Source: Photobacterium frigidiphilum
Lineage (GTDB): Bacteria > Pseudomonadota > Gammaproteobacteria > Enterobacterales > Vibrionaceae
Assembly: GCF_003025615.1 (NCBI RefSeq)
Contig: NZ_PYMJ01000043.1
Coordinates: forward strand, 1-43,131
Length of the DNA stretch: 43,131 nucleotides
Direction: 5' to 3'
Shown here piece after piece: positions 1 through 7,932 of this stretch. The notes beneath the pieces are model-generated. The model ran no database searches. It saw only the letters and a program-made list of their open reading frames with translations, and was not told the origin of the DNA. Position numbers and translations under genes: made by a program. The stretch's first letter is position 1. The number at the start of each line of letters is the position of its first letter.

Positions 1-86
1 TCAACGGCGGCTACAACCTGCAATTTAAAGCCCAAAGTATAATCGCGTTGAGTACGTTTAACGGAGGGGGTGATTGATGTAGTCAT
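1..86 (-). CDS. IS3-family transposase OrfA, N-terminal fragment (cut by window edge)
   Basis: The minus strand opens with ATG at 86 and stays open to the edge, giving 28 codons that begin MTTSITPSVKRTQRDYTLGF. The phrase RDYTLGFKLQVVAAVE resembles the start of the helix-turn-helix region of IS3-family OrfA proteins, which bind the element's terminal repeats. Only the first quarter or so is visible, so intactness is unknown. The position just inside a hairpin-bearing IS end supports the call. Confidence 0.6.
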   Translation of the reverse strand, partial: MTTSITPSVKRTQRDYTLGFKLQVVAAV

Positions 87-126
87 AATAAGTCCTAAAT
101 GTGTAAACACATTTCAGGACGGGACA
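1..126 (-). mobile_element. End of an IS3-like insertion sequence
   Basis: The element runs off the left edge. Its outer end appears to be at about 126, where the minus strand reads TGTCCCGTCCTGAAATGTG. Just inside is a near-perfect inverted repeat (CCTGAAATGTG / CACATTTAGG), followed by the transposase start. TG at the tip fits IS3-type ends. The target duplication cannot be judged because the other end is outside the window. Confidence 0.55.
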
Positions 127-138
127 ATTATTCAATAA

Positions 139-176
139 AAAGCCACCGTTCAGTCAACTGGGCGGTGGTTTTTTTT
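139..176. terminator. Rho-independent terminator, possibly bidirectional
   Basis: AAAGCCACCG pairs with CGGTGGTTTT across a 12-nt loop and is followed by a run of T. The A-run on the left side would serve as a T-run on the minus strand. It sits just outside the IS end, so it probably belonged to a gene interrupted or displaced by the IS. Confidence 0.75.
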
Positions 177-649
177 AGGGGAAATATGGCCTATAGAATC
201 AGTTATTAGTTTGTTTCTGCTGAATAGGCGATATGAAACTTGCCACTATGTTAAATGTTTTTAACATGTCATTTGTTCCGCTTACTATTTTGTGTATTGT
301 TTGTTTATATTGTTTATTTTGAATAAAAAGTGAATATACCGCACTGGCATGGTGCGCTCCTGCCTTAAGTTAGTGCGTTTTAATGCGGTGAATTATAAGA
401 GTCGTTATCAGTTTCATATTTAATTCTGATGATTACACGCATGAATACCTGTTGCATATCAGTGGATTGCTGTGAATAAATAGTTATATTTAGCCATTGA
501 GTAGAGTAGATTACCTTGTGTGAATGTTATCTTTTTGTGCTTGTTGTCACACGGAATGGTGTTACAAAATAAAAAACTTAACAATCTGCTTACAATCTGT
601 TTATTATGCTGCTGAACATTATTTACCAAACTATATAACAGGGAGTTTT
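177..649. other. Intergenic region upstream of the AGCS symporter
   Basis: About 470 bases, AT-rich, with no convincing gene. An ORF in frame with the symporter extends upstream to 524, but its codons (Cys- and aromatic-rich) do not look like part of the family. I therefore treat this as leader and promoter space. No clear operator or hairpin was recognised. Confidence 0.5.
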
Positions 650-2197
650 ATGCAGGAGTTTGTAGATTTTCTAAACGGTATTATTTGGAGCCCAATACTC
701 ATTTATTTGTGCTTGGGTGCTGGTTTGTTCTATTCCATCGCAACACGCTTTGTACAGTTAAGGCACTTCCGCGAAATGTGGAGACTGCTTCTATCTGGTA
801 AAAGTTCCGATAAAGGTATTTCCTCTTTTCAAGCATTAGCAGTTTCGTTATCGGGACGTGTAGGTACAGGTAACATTGCAGGTGTTGCAGCGGCTATCGG
901 TTTTGGTGGTCCTGGTGCAGTTTTCTGGATGTGGGTTGTAGCATTTCTTGGTGCAGCAACAGCGTACACTGAATCAGCGTTAGCACAGATTTATAAAGAA
1001 GAAGATGAAGACGGTCAGTTCCGTGGTGGCCCAGCTTACTATATTGAAAAAGCAATGGGACAAAAATGGTATGCATGGATCTTTGCCATCGCAACCATCT
1101 TTGCATGTGGCATTTTGCTTCCTGGCGTTCAATCAAACAGTATCGGTAATGCAGTAGAAGCTGCATTTGGCCCTGGTGAAATGATTGAAACGGCTATTGG
1201 AACAATCAGCTTTGCGAAGATTTTGACGGGTACTGTAATCTCTATCTTTCTTGCTTTCATCATCTTTGGTGGTGTTAAGCGTATTGCTAACTTCACACAG
1301 ATTGTTGTGCCATTCATGGCATTGGCATACATCGTTGTTGCTTTCATCATCATCCTTCTAAACATCGGTCAAGTACCGGCTGTTTTTGCAATGATTTTGG
1401 GTGATGCCTTTACGCCGATGGCTGGCTTTGGTGCTGCGATTGGTTGGGGTGTTAAGCGTGGTGTTTACTCGAATGAAGCGGGTCAAGGTACTGGTCCTCA
1501 TGCTGCTGCGGCTGCAGATGTTGAGCACCCAGCGCAGCAAGGTCTTGTTCAAGCGTTTTCTATCTACATTGATACATTACTTGTTTGTTCAGCAACGGCG
1601 TTCATGATCATCATCACTGGTGCGTATAACGTACACGGTGGTGCTGAAGGTGTATTCCTTGTCCAGAATCTAGCAGCAAATATTGGTGCGAATGGTCCTG
1701 TATTTACACAAATGGCAATTGAAAGTGCAATGCCGGGTATTGGTAAACCATTTATCGCCTTTGCGTTGTTCTTCTTCGCATTTACTACGATTCTTGCTTA
1801 CTACTACATCGCTGAAACGAATATCGCTTATATCCGTCGTACGTTTAAAGTGCCGGGTCTGATGTTTATTCTGAAAGGCGTACTGATTGTTGCTGTGTTC
1901 TACGGCACGGTGAAAACCGCAAACCTTGCATGGGCGCTGGGTGATGTTGGTGTAGGGCTAATGGCTTGGTTAAACATTGTCGGTATTCTGATTGTCTTCT
2001 TCTTAGGTAGACCTGCGCTTAAGGCTCTTAAAGATTATGAAGCGCAACAGAAAGCGGGCGTAACTGAATTTACGTTTGACCCTGTGAAGCTAGGCATTAA
2101 AGGTGCAGACTTCTGGGAGAAGAAACTTAAATCTCAGGGTAAACCAAAGGCAGTTGAAGACGTTGTTGATGGTGAACCAGTTAAGCCACTTGCTTAA
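650..2197 (+). CDS. Sodium:alanine/glycine symporter (AGCS family)
   Basis: A 515-residue inner-membrane transporter predicted to import alanine or glycine with Na+. The family signature region is clear near residues 60-90 (SLSGRVGTGNIAGVAAAIGF, then GGPGAVFWMW), and about ten hydrophobic segments follow. A second conserved stretch, GVKRGVYSNEAGQGTGP, lies near residue 265. The frame is open from 524, but the start at 650 is chosen because AACAGGGAG precedes it at good spacing and the protein then begins MQEFVDFLNGIIW as the family usually does. A strong terminator follows directly, so it is probably monocistronic. The exact substrate (alanine, glycine or D-forms) cannot be read from sequence. 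Confidence 0.9.
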   Translation: MQEFVDFLNGIIWSPILIYLCLGAGLFYSIATRFVQLRHFREMWRLLLSGKSSDKGISSFQALAVSLSGRVGTGNIAGVAAAIGFGGPGAVFWMWVVAFLGAATAYTESALAQIYKEEDEDGQFRGGPAYYIEKAMGQKWYAWIFAIATIFACGILLPGVQSNSIGNAVEAAFGPGEMIETAIGTISFAKILTGTVISIFLAFIIFGGVKRIANFTQIVVPFMALAYIVVAFIIILLNIGQVPAVFAMILGDAFTPMAGFGAAIGWGVKRGVYSNEAGQGTGPHAAAAADVEHPAQQGLVQAFSIYIDTLLVCSATAFMIIITGAYNVHGGAEGVFLVQNLAANIGANGPVFTQMAIESAMPGIGKPFIAFALFFFAFTTILAYYYIAETNIAYIRRTFKVPGLMFILKGVLIVAVFYGTVKTANLAWALGDVGVGLMAWLNIVGILIVFFLGRPALKALKDYEAQQKAGVTEFTFDPVKLGIKGADFWEKKLKSQGKPKAVEDVVDGEPVKPLA

Positions 2198-2218
2198 TAA
2201 CGGTTAACTTATAACGTG

Positions 2219-2254
2219 AAAAAGGGCTAGCCATTGTGCTAGCCCTTTTTTTTT
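2219..2254 (+). terminator. Rho-independent terminator of the symporter gene
   Basis: AAAAAGGGCTAGC pairs with GCTAGCCCTTTTT across a short loop (CATTGT) and runs into T. It lies 20 bases after the symporter stop codon. Confidence 0.9.
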
Positions 2255-2393
2255 AGGACGAGACAGGGCTTGGTTAGAACGAAAGTTATTCACATTCTAT
2301 TTATCTGATTTTACGATATCTACGCTAGTACAAGAAGCAATGCTAGCCCGAGCTCATGAGTCGATAGAGTTTGTATTCATTCCATTATAATAA

Positions 2394-2432
2394 ATTTAAA
2401 TTATCATTTTTATAAATAATGATAATTTAAAT
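2394..2432. repeat. Perfect 15-bp AT-rich inverted repeat upstream of the VOC gene
   Basis: ATTTAAATTATCATT (2394-2408) and AATGATAATTTAAAT (2418-2432) are exact reverse complements with a 9-nt loop. The arms contain AATGATAAT, which resembles the core of a Fur box, so an operator is possible. It lies about 75 bases before the VOC-protein start. No T-run follows, so it is not an obvious terminator. Confidence 0.6.
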
Positions 2433-2505
2433 AGATTAAAAGAGGATCATATACTCACCCCATCAAGACGAACAATGAATCAATTATCTGAATCTGGAGC
2501 AAATT

Positions 2506-2991
2506 ATGAAAATGAATCATGTCGGAATTATGGTGGGTGACATGGATAAAGCTGTTGAGTTTTATACCAATGCTCTTGGTCTTAAAGTAGTAATGGGCAA
2601 TACCAAAGTTGAAGAAGAGCGCGAAACAGCAATCGGTAGAATGTGTGTTGCTGTTTTTGGTGAAGGTTTTAAAGGCTTTAACATTGCACATCTGGTCACT
2701 ACTGATGGTATTGGTGTTGAGCTATTTGAAATGAAAGAGCGCCAAGAGCGTCACGAAGTTGATTTCTCTCGAATCGGTATTTTCCACTTTTGCCTTCAAA
2801 CAGATGACTTCCATGGTGTTATTGAGCGCACTGAAAACTTTGGCGGTAAAGTACGCATGGATATTATGCGTTACCACCCAGAAGATAATAACAAGCAAGC
2901 TAAGATGGTGTACCTAGAAGACCCATTCGGCAACCTATTTGAGCTTTATTCGCATACTTATGAAGAGACTTATGCGTCTGAGTATGAGTAA
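2506..2991 (+). CDS. VOC-fold (glyoxalase/dioxygenase-like) metalloprotein
   Basis: A 161-residue cytoplasmic protein with two beta-alpha-beta-beta-beta modules typical of the vicinal-oxygen-chelate superfamily. Visible landmarks are MNHVGIMVGDMDKAVEFYTN at the start (His as a first metal ligand), GVELFEM mid-protein, IGIFHFCLQTDDF opening the second module and LEDPFGNLFELYS near the end, where Glu is the usual last ligand. Such proteins include lactoylglutathione lyases, methylmalonyl-CoA epimerases and ring-cleaving dioxygenases; sequence alone does not say which. GGAG at 2496-2499 supports the ATG at 2506. It stands alone between a terminator and a terminator-like hairpin. Confidence 0.8.
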   Translation: MKMNHVGIMVGDMDKAVEFYTNALGLKVVMGNTKVEEERETAIGRMCVAVFGEGFKGFNIAHLVTTDGIGVELFEMKERQERHEVDFSRIGIFHFCLQTDDFHGVIERTENFGGKVRMDIMRYHPEDNNKQAKMVYLEDPFGNLFELYSHTYEETYASEYE

Positions 2992-3017
2992 TTAATAACA
3001 CAAAGAACAATGATGAG

Positions 3018-3044
3018 GGTTGGCCATAGCGCCAGCCATTTTTT
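3018..3044 (+). terminator. Rho-independent terminator after the VOC gene
   Basis: GGTTGGC pairs with GCCAGCC (one G-U) across CATAGC and is followed by ATTTTTTG. It begins 27 bases past the stop codon. Confidence 0.75.
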
Positions 3045-3522
3045 GTGCTGCCTTTGCTTGAATTCAATCAGCTATCGCCCTAATTGAGTAAAATCCACAT
3101 TCACTAGGGGCTAAAACACGTCATTCCTCGAAGATGTAGATCTAGTAAAGTGTAGGACTAATTTATGAAGGCTGATGCTAAAGCGTTTCTGCTCCAAGAC
3201 GTTTTAGAACGCATCTTTTTGGCGATAAATCTGGCTAATGTGTTTAGATACTGTACTTCAATACTGTACTTCAATTGGGCAATAAGCTGCTGCCCAATTA
3301 CGAAATAGGTTGTTGGACAAAGTAATCAAAACATTTGTGCCCCTTTATCATTTACAGTAAAAGCTCATTCCACACATAGTTCCCCCCCCTTTGTTCCTTA
3401 CAACAGTTAATGAGATGGTACGAGGAATTTTTCCGCAATTCGTCGTTCATACACACACAAGATACTTATTCTAATCGGAACAAGCCTAGTAGGGTGAATC
3501 CGCTAAGGTAAAAGGAGCTAAA
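3045..3522. other. Intergenic region with a hairpin and a short direct repeat
   Basis: No convincing gene. A hairpin with perfect 9-bp arms AATTGGGCA / TGCCCAATT lies at 3273-3299, directly after two tandem copies of ACTGTACTTCAAT. A 47-codon ORF at 3165-3308 overlaps it, but it has no ribosome site and no family look, so I do not call it a gene. Confidence 0.4.
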
Positions 3523-4545
3523 GTGGGAACTTGGATCACTACAAAAAATCAGTGCAGTTCTTTTCTAAGTGACAGAATTGGATATAAATCTGGGTTAGCG
3601 CTCTCAAAAATGGATATGCTAGAGCTGCTAGATAAAAAAGACCCTTTAGTTGAAACTATCAGTAGTGATAGTGAAGAACTCGTACGTATTAAATCAGATC
3701 ATATTGTTGATTCATTTCAAATTATATTCCATCGACTTGGTGTGACTGAGAAGCCATTTGTTGGTCATGGACCAACAATTCTTGATATTGATTACATGAA
3801 TAAACCCAATGAACGTGCACTTTTTCAACGCGTATTACAATATTTAGGCGAAACTCACTTTGATCAAGGTAAACATTCGATATTTGATGACTTTGACGAA
3901 GATACATACTTCAAATATGTACAGAGTACATTTGGTGATGATGCCCTAAAGATTGCTAGCAAATTAATTCATTTAATAAAAGAGAGCGAAGAGGCTAGTC
4001 CATGGGACTGGCTGAGAGCTAGAGTTGTAGAATGGAAATCACCCATAGAACTCAAGAGCTTATTTGATAGTGAATCTCTTTCTGCTATGTATGGTTCGTT
4101 TCTAGATCAACGATATATAAATTTTCTAGCTCAAAATTCAGATAAAATTTCTACGATGCATTGGCGAAAATTTGAAGCGCTGACCGCCGAATATTATGAA
4201 AGTTCAGGGTATAAGGTTGAACTTGGCGCGGGTAGAAATGATGGAGGGGTAGATGTAAGGGTATGGTCTCCAGAATCAACTATGGAAGATGCTCCAGTCA
4301 CAATCGTTCAATGTAAAAGGACGAAAGCTAAAATTGATAAAGTTTTGGTTAAGTCGTTATGGGCTGATGTTGTTTATGAAAATGCAAAAAGTGGTGTGAT
4401 TGTTACTTCCTCTTATTTTTCACCAGGTGCAAGAGAAGTATGCAAAGCCAGAAAATACCCTATACGATAAGCCAATCGTGAGACTGTAATTAGCTGGATA
4501 AATGAACTAAAAAGAACGGGTAAGGGAGTGTTCATGGGTGGGTAA
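3523..4545 (+). pseudogene. Mrr-type restriction endonuclease-like protein with an in-frame stop near the C terminus
   Basis: The start is GTG at 3523, set by AAGGAGCT at 3512-3519. The first 315 codons hold an unassigned N-terminal region (about 1-205) and an Mrr-like nuclease domain (about 210 onward). That domain shows WRKFEALTAEYYESSGY, GRNDGGVDV (catalytic Asp about residue 244) and IVQCKRTK (Gln263 and Lys265), the PD-(D/E)XK core. TAA at 4468-4470 interrupts the frame, yet the next 24 codons remain open and read ANRETVISWINELKRTG then KGVFMGG, which fits the normal end of such domains. I infer a nonsense substitution in an otherwise full-length gene. The core is upstream of the stop, so the shortened protein may or may not be active. 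Mrr-domain proteins cut modified DNA or sit in defence islands; no methylase partner is nearby. Confidence 0.7.
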
Positions 4546-4604
4546 TTTCACTTAACAAATTATTCAACAGCGAACGTTACGCTGATAGAGGAGCATTATT
4601 ATTA

Positions 4605-4664
4605 ATGAACGTTAATGACTACACAGTTAGCATTTATAAGTTGTACTACAAAGTAGCAAAGGAA
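4605..4664 (+). pseudogene. 5' fragment of an unrecognised gene cut by an IS6 end
   Basis: An ATG at 4605 has GAGGAG upstream (4588-4593, spacing rather long) and opens a frame reading MNVNDYTVSIYKLYYKVAK. The IS6-type end begins at 4665 and interrupts it. Too short to identify. It may simply be chance coding. Confidence 0.3.
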
Positions 4665-4845
4665 GGCTCTGTCGCAAAGTTCTGTAGAAGTACAAGTGTA
4701 CTGATTTTCAGATACAGTTAGGCTGCTAGCGCGTAAAACTGCTCCCAAACAGATAAGCCTTCAGGGTTGTCGATCTGTCCATTTTTATCTACACCAGCTA
4801 ATGTGGCCTTTGCTCAACAATATTGTTCAGATACTTAATTGAAAG
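4665..4845 (-). mobile_element. IS6-family remnant (3' end of transposase and terminal repeat)
   Basis: The plus strand begins GGCTCTGTCGCAAAG, an IS6-type terminal repeat. Reading inward on the minus strand gives fragments of transposase. YLNNIVEQ (about 4810-4840) is the conserved phrase after the DDE Asp region, and WEQFYALAA with a stop at 4718-4720 matches the usual IS6 C terminus. Frames are broken between them, so it is dead. Confidence 0.65.
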
Positions 4846-4911
4846 GATCTCAATAAGGCTCAGCATGCGGCCGCTATGCCAAAGCTCAACGTTGAGATTG
4901 TGCAGTGCCAA

Positions 4912-5307
4912 TGCACTCATGACAGACCCTGCTTTTGCAGCTGAATTTGTTCGTCGAACAGGTATTGATGCTCTCGCCGTTGGTACCGCTCACGGTCTTT
5001 ACAAAGCAGAGCCGAAACTCGATTTTTCTCGCTTAGAAAAAATTCGCGCAGTCGTTGATATTCCATTGGTATTACACGGCGCGTCAGGTGTGCCAGATGA
5101 CATGGTAAGACGCTGTATCGACCTTGGTGTGTGTAAAGTGAAGTTGCTACTGAATTGAAAATTGCGTTCTCCGATGCCGTAAAACAGCACTTTGCTGAGA
5201 ACCCAGAAGCGAATGACCCACGCAAATACATCACGCCAGGTAAAGCGGCGATGAAGCAAGTCGTTATTGATAAAATTCGCATGTGCGGTAGTGAAGGCAA
5301 ACTTTAA
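4912..5307 (+). pseudogene. C-terminal remnant of a class II tagatose/fructose-bisphosphate aldolase (KbaY/GatY type)
   Basis: The reading TDPAFAAEFVRRTGIDALAV, then GTAHGLY, VLHGASGVP and GVCKV, matches the second half of KbaY/GatY aldolases, which split tagatose-1,6-bisphosphate to DHAP and glyceraldehyde-3-P. About the first 150 residues are missing. One base is lost after 5142: the first frame ends in tga at 5155-5157, while the +1 frame continues VATELKIAFSDAVKQHF and ends GSEGKL at 5307. The motif LAV-GTAHG also seems to lack two residues compared with the LAVAIGTAHG I remember for the family. It is therefore a double-damaged relic of a sugar pathway flanked by IS6 scraps. Confidence 0.8.
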
Positions 5308-5363
5308 ATTAATACCACAACAACAAATCGGTGTAATTCCCCTTATTAAAACTTCTTATATAG

Positions 5364-5384
5364 GTTGCCTCCACGTGAGGCAAC
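5364..5384 (+). terminator. Hairpin after the aldolase remnant (probable old terminator)
   Basis: GTTGCCTC and GAGGCAAC are perfect 8-bp arms around CACGT. There is no clear T-run, so termination strength is doubtful. Its place 57 bases after the aldolase stop suggests it was that gene's terminator. Confidence 0.4.
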
Positions 5385-5420
5385 TGCATTACTTACGGTG
5401 AAATCGTTTTCAGTAAGGGA

Positions 5421-5624
5421 TTACAACCAACAAAGCTCAATTCGCAAATGCGCTTCGTCTTCGTAAGCAAGTACTGATTGAAAGTGAGCACTTTTATCGA
5501 TCTGTTCTGAAAATATATCTTTATACTCTGGTGAACCGACAAATAATATTTGAGTTGTTTTAATCGTCAACCCTTCCTCGTCGAAAATAGCTTTCAAATC
5601 AGATTCAATCACACTGACAAGCAT
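5421..5624 (-). pseudogene. Unrecognised 3' gene fragment next to an IS6 scrap
   Basis: A 67-codon minus-strand frame ending with TAA at 5421. It reads like real protein (for example VIESDLKAIFDEEGLTIKTT and VLAYEDEAHLRIELCWL), but I do not recognise it. Its 5' end runs straight into the IS6 transposase scrap at about 5606, so the start was probably lost to that insertion or to recombination. Confidence 0.35.
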
Positions 5625-5697
5625 TCCTCATATGCAAATGCTATTGCTCGCTTGAAAAAAGAGGGGCGATTACGAGCAGATGTCGAACAGCGGCAGT
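5606..5697 (+). mobile_element. IS6-family transposase scrap
   Basis: The plus strand reads TDKHSSYANAIARLKKEG then RLRADVEQRQ, followed by TAA. This is the DDE-region phrase of IS6 transposases and is the same peptide as in the remnant at 9.1-9.46 kb. The DNA differs at many third positions, so it is a different copy. Only about 90 bases survive. Confidence 0.7.
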
Positions 5698-5774
5698 AAG
5701 TTTCGTCGAACTGCCCTGGATTGCGTGCGGGTTGGGCCACCTAATCATGAACATAGCGATTCTTATTTGTTAGC

Positions 5775-7496
5775 TTACTCTAACCAAAGTTGAGCTAACG
5801 ACATCACACCCATGTTGTCCATTTTCTTACCATGTAGTTTGTCTGAGATGTTGTAGAAGGCATGATCACGCCATAACGGAATGTAGTGACAATTTTGAAT
5901 TAACCAATCTTCTCCACGGTAAAGTTTTTCCATAAAATCAGTATTATCACTACTTTCTTGCATTATTGTATCAACAAAAAGTAACAGGCTACGTCGCTCT
6001 TTTGCATTTAAACAGGTTTGAAAAATATTACCTGTGAGTAACCATTCGTAGTATTGAAAAGACAGATTATTACCAAAGACATAACAGCTATAGTACAAAT
6101 CAACACCGTCACTACCATTCCATGGATAATTAGTTCTTTCGACGACATGATGTGAAACTGAAATACCATGCAAATCAAGGTAGTCAAAGAGTGGTTTTAA
6201 CTCCCATTCATCCCCTTTTCGATATTGGACCGAAATAGTTCTCTCTGGCTTTTTCATCGTATGATGAAAAAGATGAAAGGCTCTTTTTTGATGGTAAGGC
6301 ATAATACTATTGGCAAGTGAGTTGATTAGTGTGTTGTGATCTACAGCAAACTGTCGAATCTTGTGTATTAACCAAGCTCTTTCATCAATACTTAATTGAT
6401 TCTTATGGTTGGCAAATTCTAAAGTCGCACAAGCATGCTGCTCAACAGAATGGGCGTTTTCATGGTCTTCTGGTTGAACGGGACATTTTTCGTAAACATG
6501 CCCTGATTGAATTGCTTCTTGATGTTGTGTAGACCAAAATTCCGCACGTTCAATTAACCCTCCAATACCAAAATAACGGTCAAATTTACTCAATATCCAA
6601 TGATCTTTTTCCTGGTGCGAGAGGCTATATGCCCCTGTTCCAATAGCTTGTTTAAATTGATCTTCAGAGACCTTTGTTTGAGTCGGATCCATATAAAAGA
6701 CCGCACTATGGATATCAGTCAATAGGTGTAAAAATGTGGGATCTTTTTGTTTCAAATGAAAGATGACCCAATCATCTTTTATTTCTATTTTTTCGATATG
6801 ACGATATAAAATCAGATAGGGATGTTCTGCTATACAACGATAATCAAAACAACTTTTTATATGCTGTGGCCTTAATCGTTCACCATTATGAAAATAGATA
6901 TCAGGACGTAATCGGAAGTGGTACTGATTATCCTTAAAATAATAATGATGTGCGAGGTGAGGACGAATTTTTCCTGTGTCTTCGTCATAACGAACGAGTG
7001 TGTCGAAGACTGCTTCTAATAACAAGATAGAACTGGAAGACCGTGCGTACATAGGTCGACATTCTGGGAACGAATAAGACACGATATACAGTAAGGTATT
7101 TGCTTTTGATAACTCAACTTTTGTTTCATTCAACCAAAGGGGAAGCTTCTTTTGCAAAAGAGTGCGCTTTTCAAAGTGCTCAGCGTATACGAACGCCTCA
7201 TTGATTTTCCCTGAACAAACTTGATATTCAAGCTGTTTCAGTAGTATTTCTTCAAAAGACATTGGTAGTGATAGGGAAGATTTATTACCGCGCCCCCGCC
7301 CTGGCACCCAGTCAATAAAACCTTTATTTTTCAATGTATTCATTAACTTACTGGCGTTTCTATCTGAGCAGAAAAAGATACCTGTCAGTTGATTCATATC
7401 GACATAAGATGGCGTCTGGCCAAAAGCACTATACAGTTGCTTCAAACGCTGTAAGTGAATCAATGAGATAAAAGGGGAACCTTGATTAGACATCAT
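5775..7496 (-). CDS. sgrR: SgrR-family transcriptional regulator
   Basis: A 573-residue regulator, close to the roughly 550 of enterobacterial SgrR. The first 100 residues form a winged-helix DNA-binding region (HLQRLKQLYSAFGQTPSYVD, then CSDRNASKLMNTLKNKGFID and WVPGRGRGNKSSL). The rest is a periplasmic-binding-protein-like ligand domain of the oligopeptide/nickel-binding type (LLEAVFDTLVRYDEDTGKIR, FRLRPDIYFHNGERLRPQHI). In enterics SgrR senses glucose-phosphate stress and activates the divergent sRNA gene sgrS. Here too there is a divergent small ORF (7560-7724), and a hexose PTS operon lies a few kb away. The start could be either of two consecutive Met codons. Confidence 0.88.
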   Translation of the reverse strand: MMSNQGSPFISLIHLQRLKQLYSAFGQTPSYVDMNQLTGIFFCSDRNASKLMNTLKNKGFIDWVPGRGRGNKSSLSLPMSFEEILLKQLEYQVCSGKINEAFVYAEHFEKRTLLQKKLPLWLNETKVELSKANTLLYIVSYSFPECRPMYARSSSSILLLEAVFDTLVRYDEDTGKIRPHLAHHYYFKDNQYHFRLRPDIYFHNGERLRPQHIKSCFDYRCIAEHPYLILYRHIEKIEIKDDWVIFHLKQKDPTFLHLLTDIHSAVFYMDPTQTKVSEDQFKQAIGTGAYSLSHQEKDHWILSKFDRYFGIGGLIERAEFWSTQHQEAIQSGHVYEKCPVQPEDHENAHSVEQHACATLEFANHKNQLSIDERAWLIHKIRQFAVDHNTLINSLANSIMPYHQKRAFHLFHHTMKKPERTISVQYRKGDEWELKPLFDYLDLHGISVSHHVVERTNYPWNGSDGVDLYYSCYVFGNNLSFQYYEWLLTGNIFQTCLNAKERRSLLLFVDTIMQESSDNTDFMEKLYRGEDWLIQNCHYIPLWRDHAFYNISDKLHGKKMDNMGVMSLAQLWLE

Positions 7497-7559
7497 ATCG
7501 TTCTTTATTCCGGTGAATCTTTAGATAATAAACATACAAAGAATAAGGAGCAGGTAACT

Positions 7560-7724
7560 ATGAACCCTATATATTATCCCCGTTATACCTTAAATGCTGA
7601 ACGTCACGCAACTAGGCTTAAATGCCGCTCAACAGTGAAGAAGAAGAAAAACAAAACACATCAACACGCTTTTTTACTCGGTGTTATCATCTTATGTTGG
7701 CTTTGTTACACTGTTACTAAATGA
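7560..7724 (+). CDS. Small membrane peptide divergent from sgrR (SgrT-like candidate)
   Basis: A 54-codon ORF with an excellent ribosome site (AAGGAG at 7545-7550) starts 63 bases from sgrR on the opposite strand. It has a basic middle (LKCRSTVKKKKNKTHQH) and one predicted membrane segment at the C terminus (AFLLGVIILCWLCYTV). In E. coli the divergent partner of sgrR is the dual-function RNA sgrS, which encodes SgrT, an inhibitor of the glucose PTS permease. The N terminus MNPIYYPRYTLNAER loosely recalls my memory of SgrT (aromatic at 5, aromatic at 9, Thr10, Ala13). That likeness is weak and from memory. The position and ribosome site are the firm evidence for a gene. Confidence 0.55.
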   Translation: MNPIYYPRYTLNAERHATRLKCRSTVKKKKNKTHQHAFLLGVIILCWLCYTVTK

Positions 7725-7815
7725 CAACTTCACGAATGTGACTGATGTATTTATTGAAGAATATTAGCCATTCCTGCTGCAGATTGAAAAGGGCTTTGAG
7801 TGGTTTGTCTGGATG

Positions 7816-7892
7816 CATAGACAGGAAGATACCTGTCTATGTTTATGATGAATAGTAAAACTAACAGGTCGTTAGTTACTGCCGCAGGCAGC
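7816..7892. other. Cluster of three hairpins between convergent genes
   Basis: CATAGACAGG / CCTGTCTATG (7816-7841) is a perfect 10-bp stem. It is followed by AACTAAC / GTTAGTT (7859-7877) and CTGCC / GGCAG (7879-7891). No long T-run follows on the plus strand. On the minus strand the middle stem ends in GTTTT, so it may terminate the FG-GAP gene. It could also be the 3' part of an untranslated RNA reading from 7.5 kb. Confidence 0.45.
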
Positions 7893-7932
7893 CTACGTTC
7901 ATTTACTATAGACTCAGAAAGTTTGTTTATAT

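Noticed and set aside
3165..3308. 47-codon plus-strand ORF
   Set aside because: It runs through a tandem repeat and a hairpin and has no ribosome site.
3523..5624. A complete restriction-modification or defence island
   Set aside because: Only the Mrr-like gene is recognisable; no methyltransferase, helicase or partner gene accompanies it.
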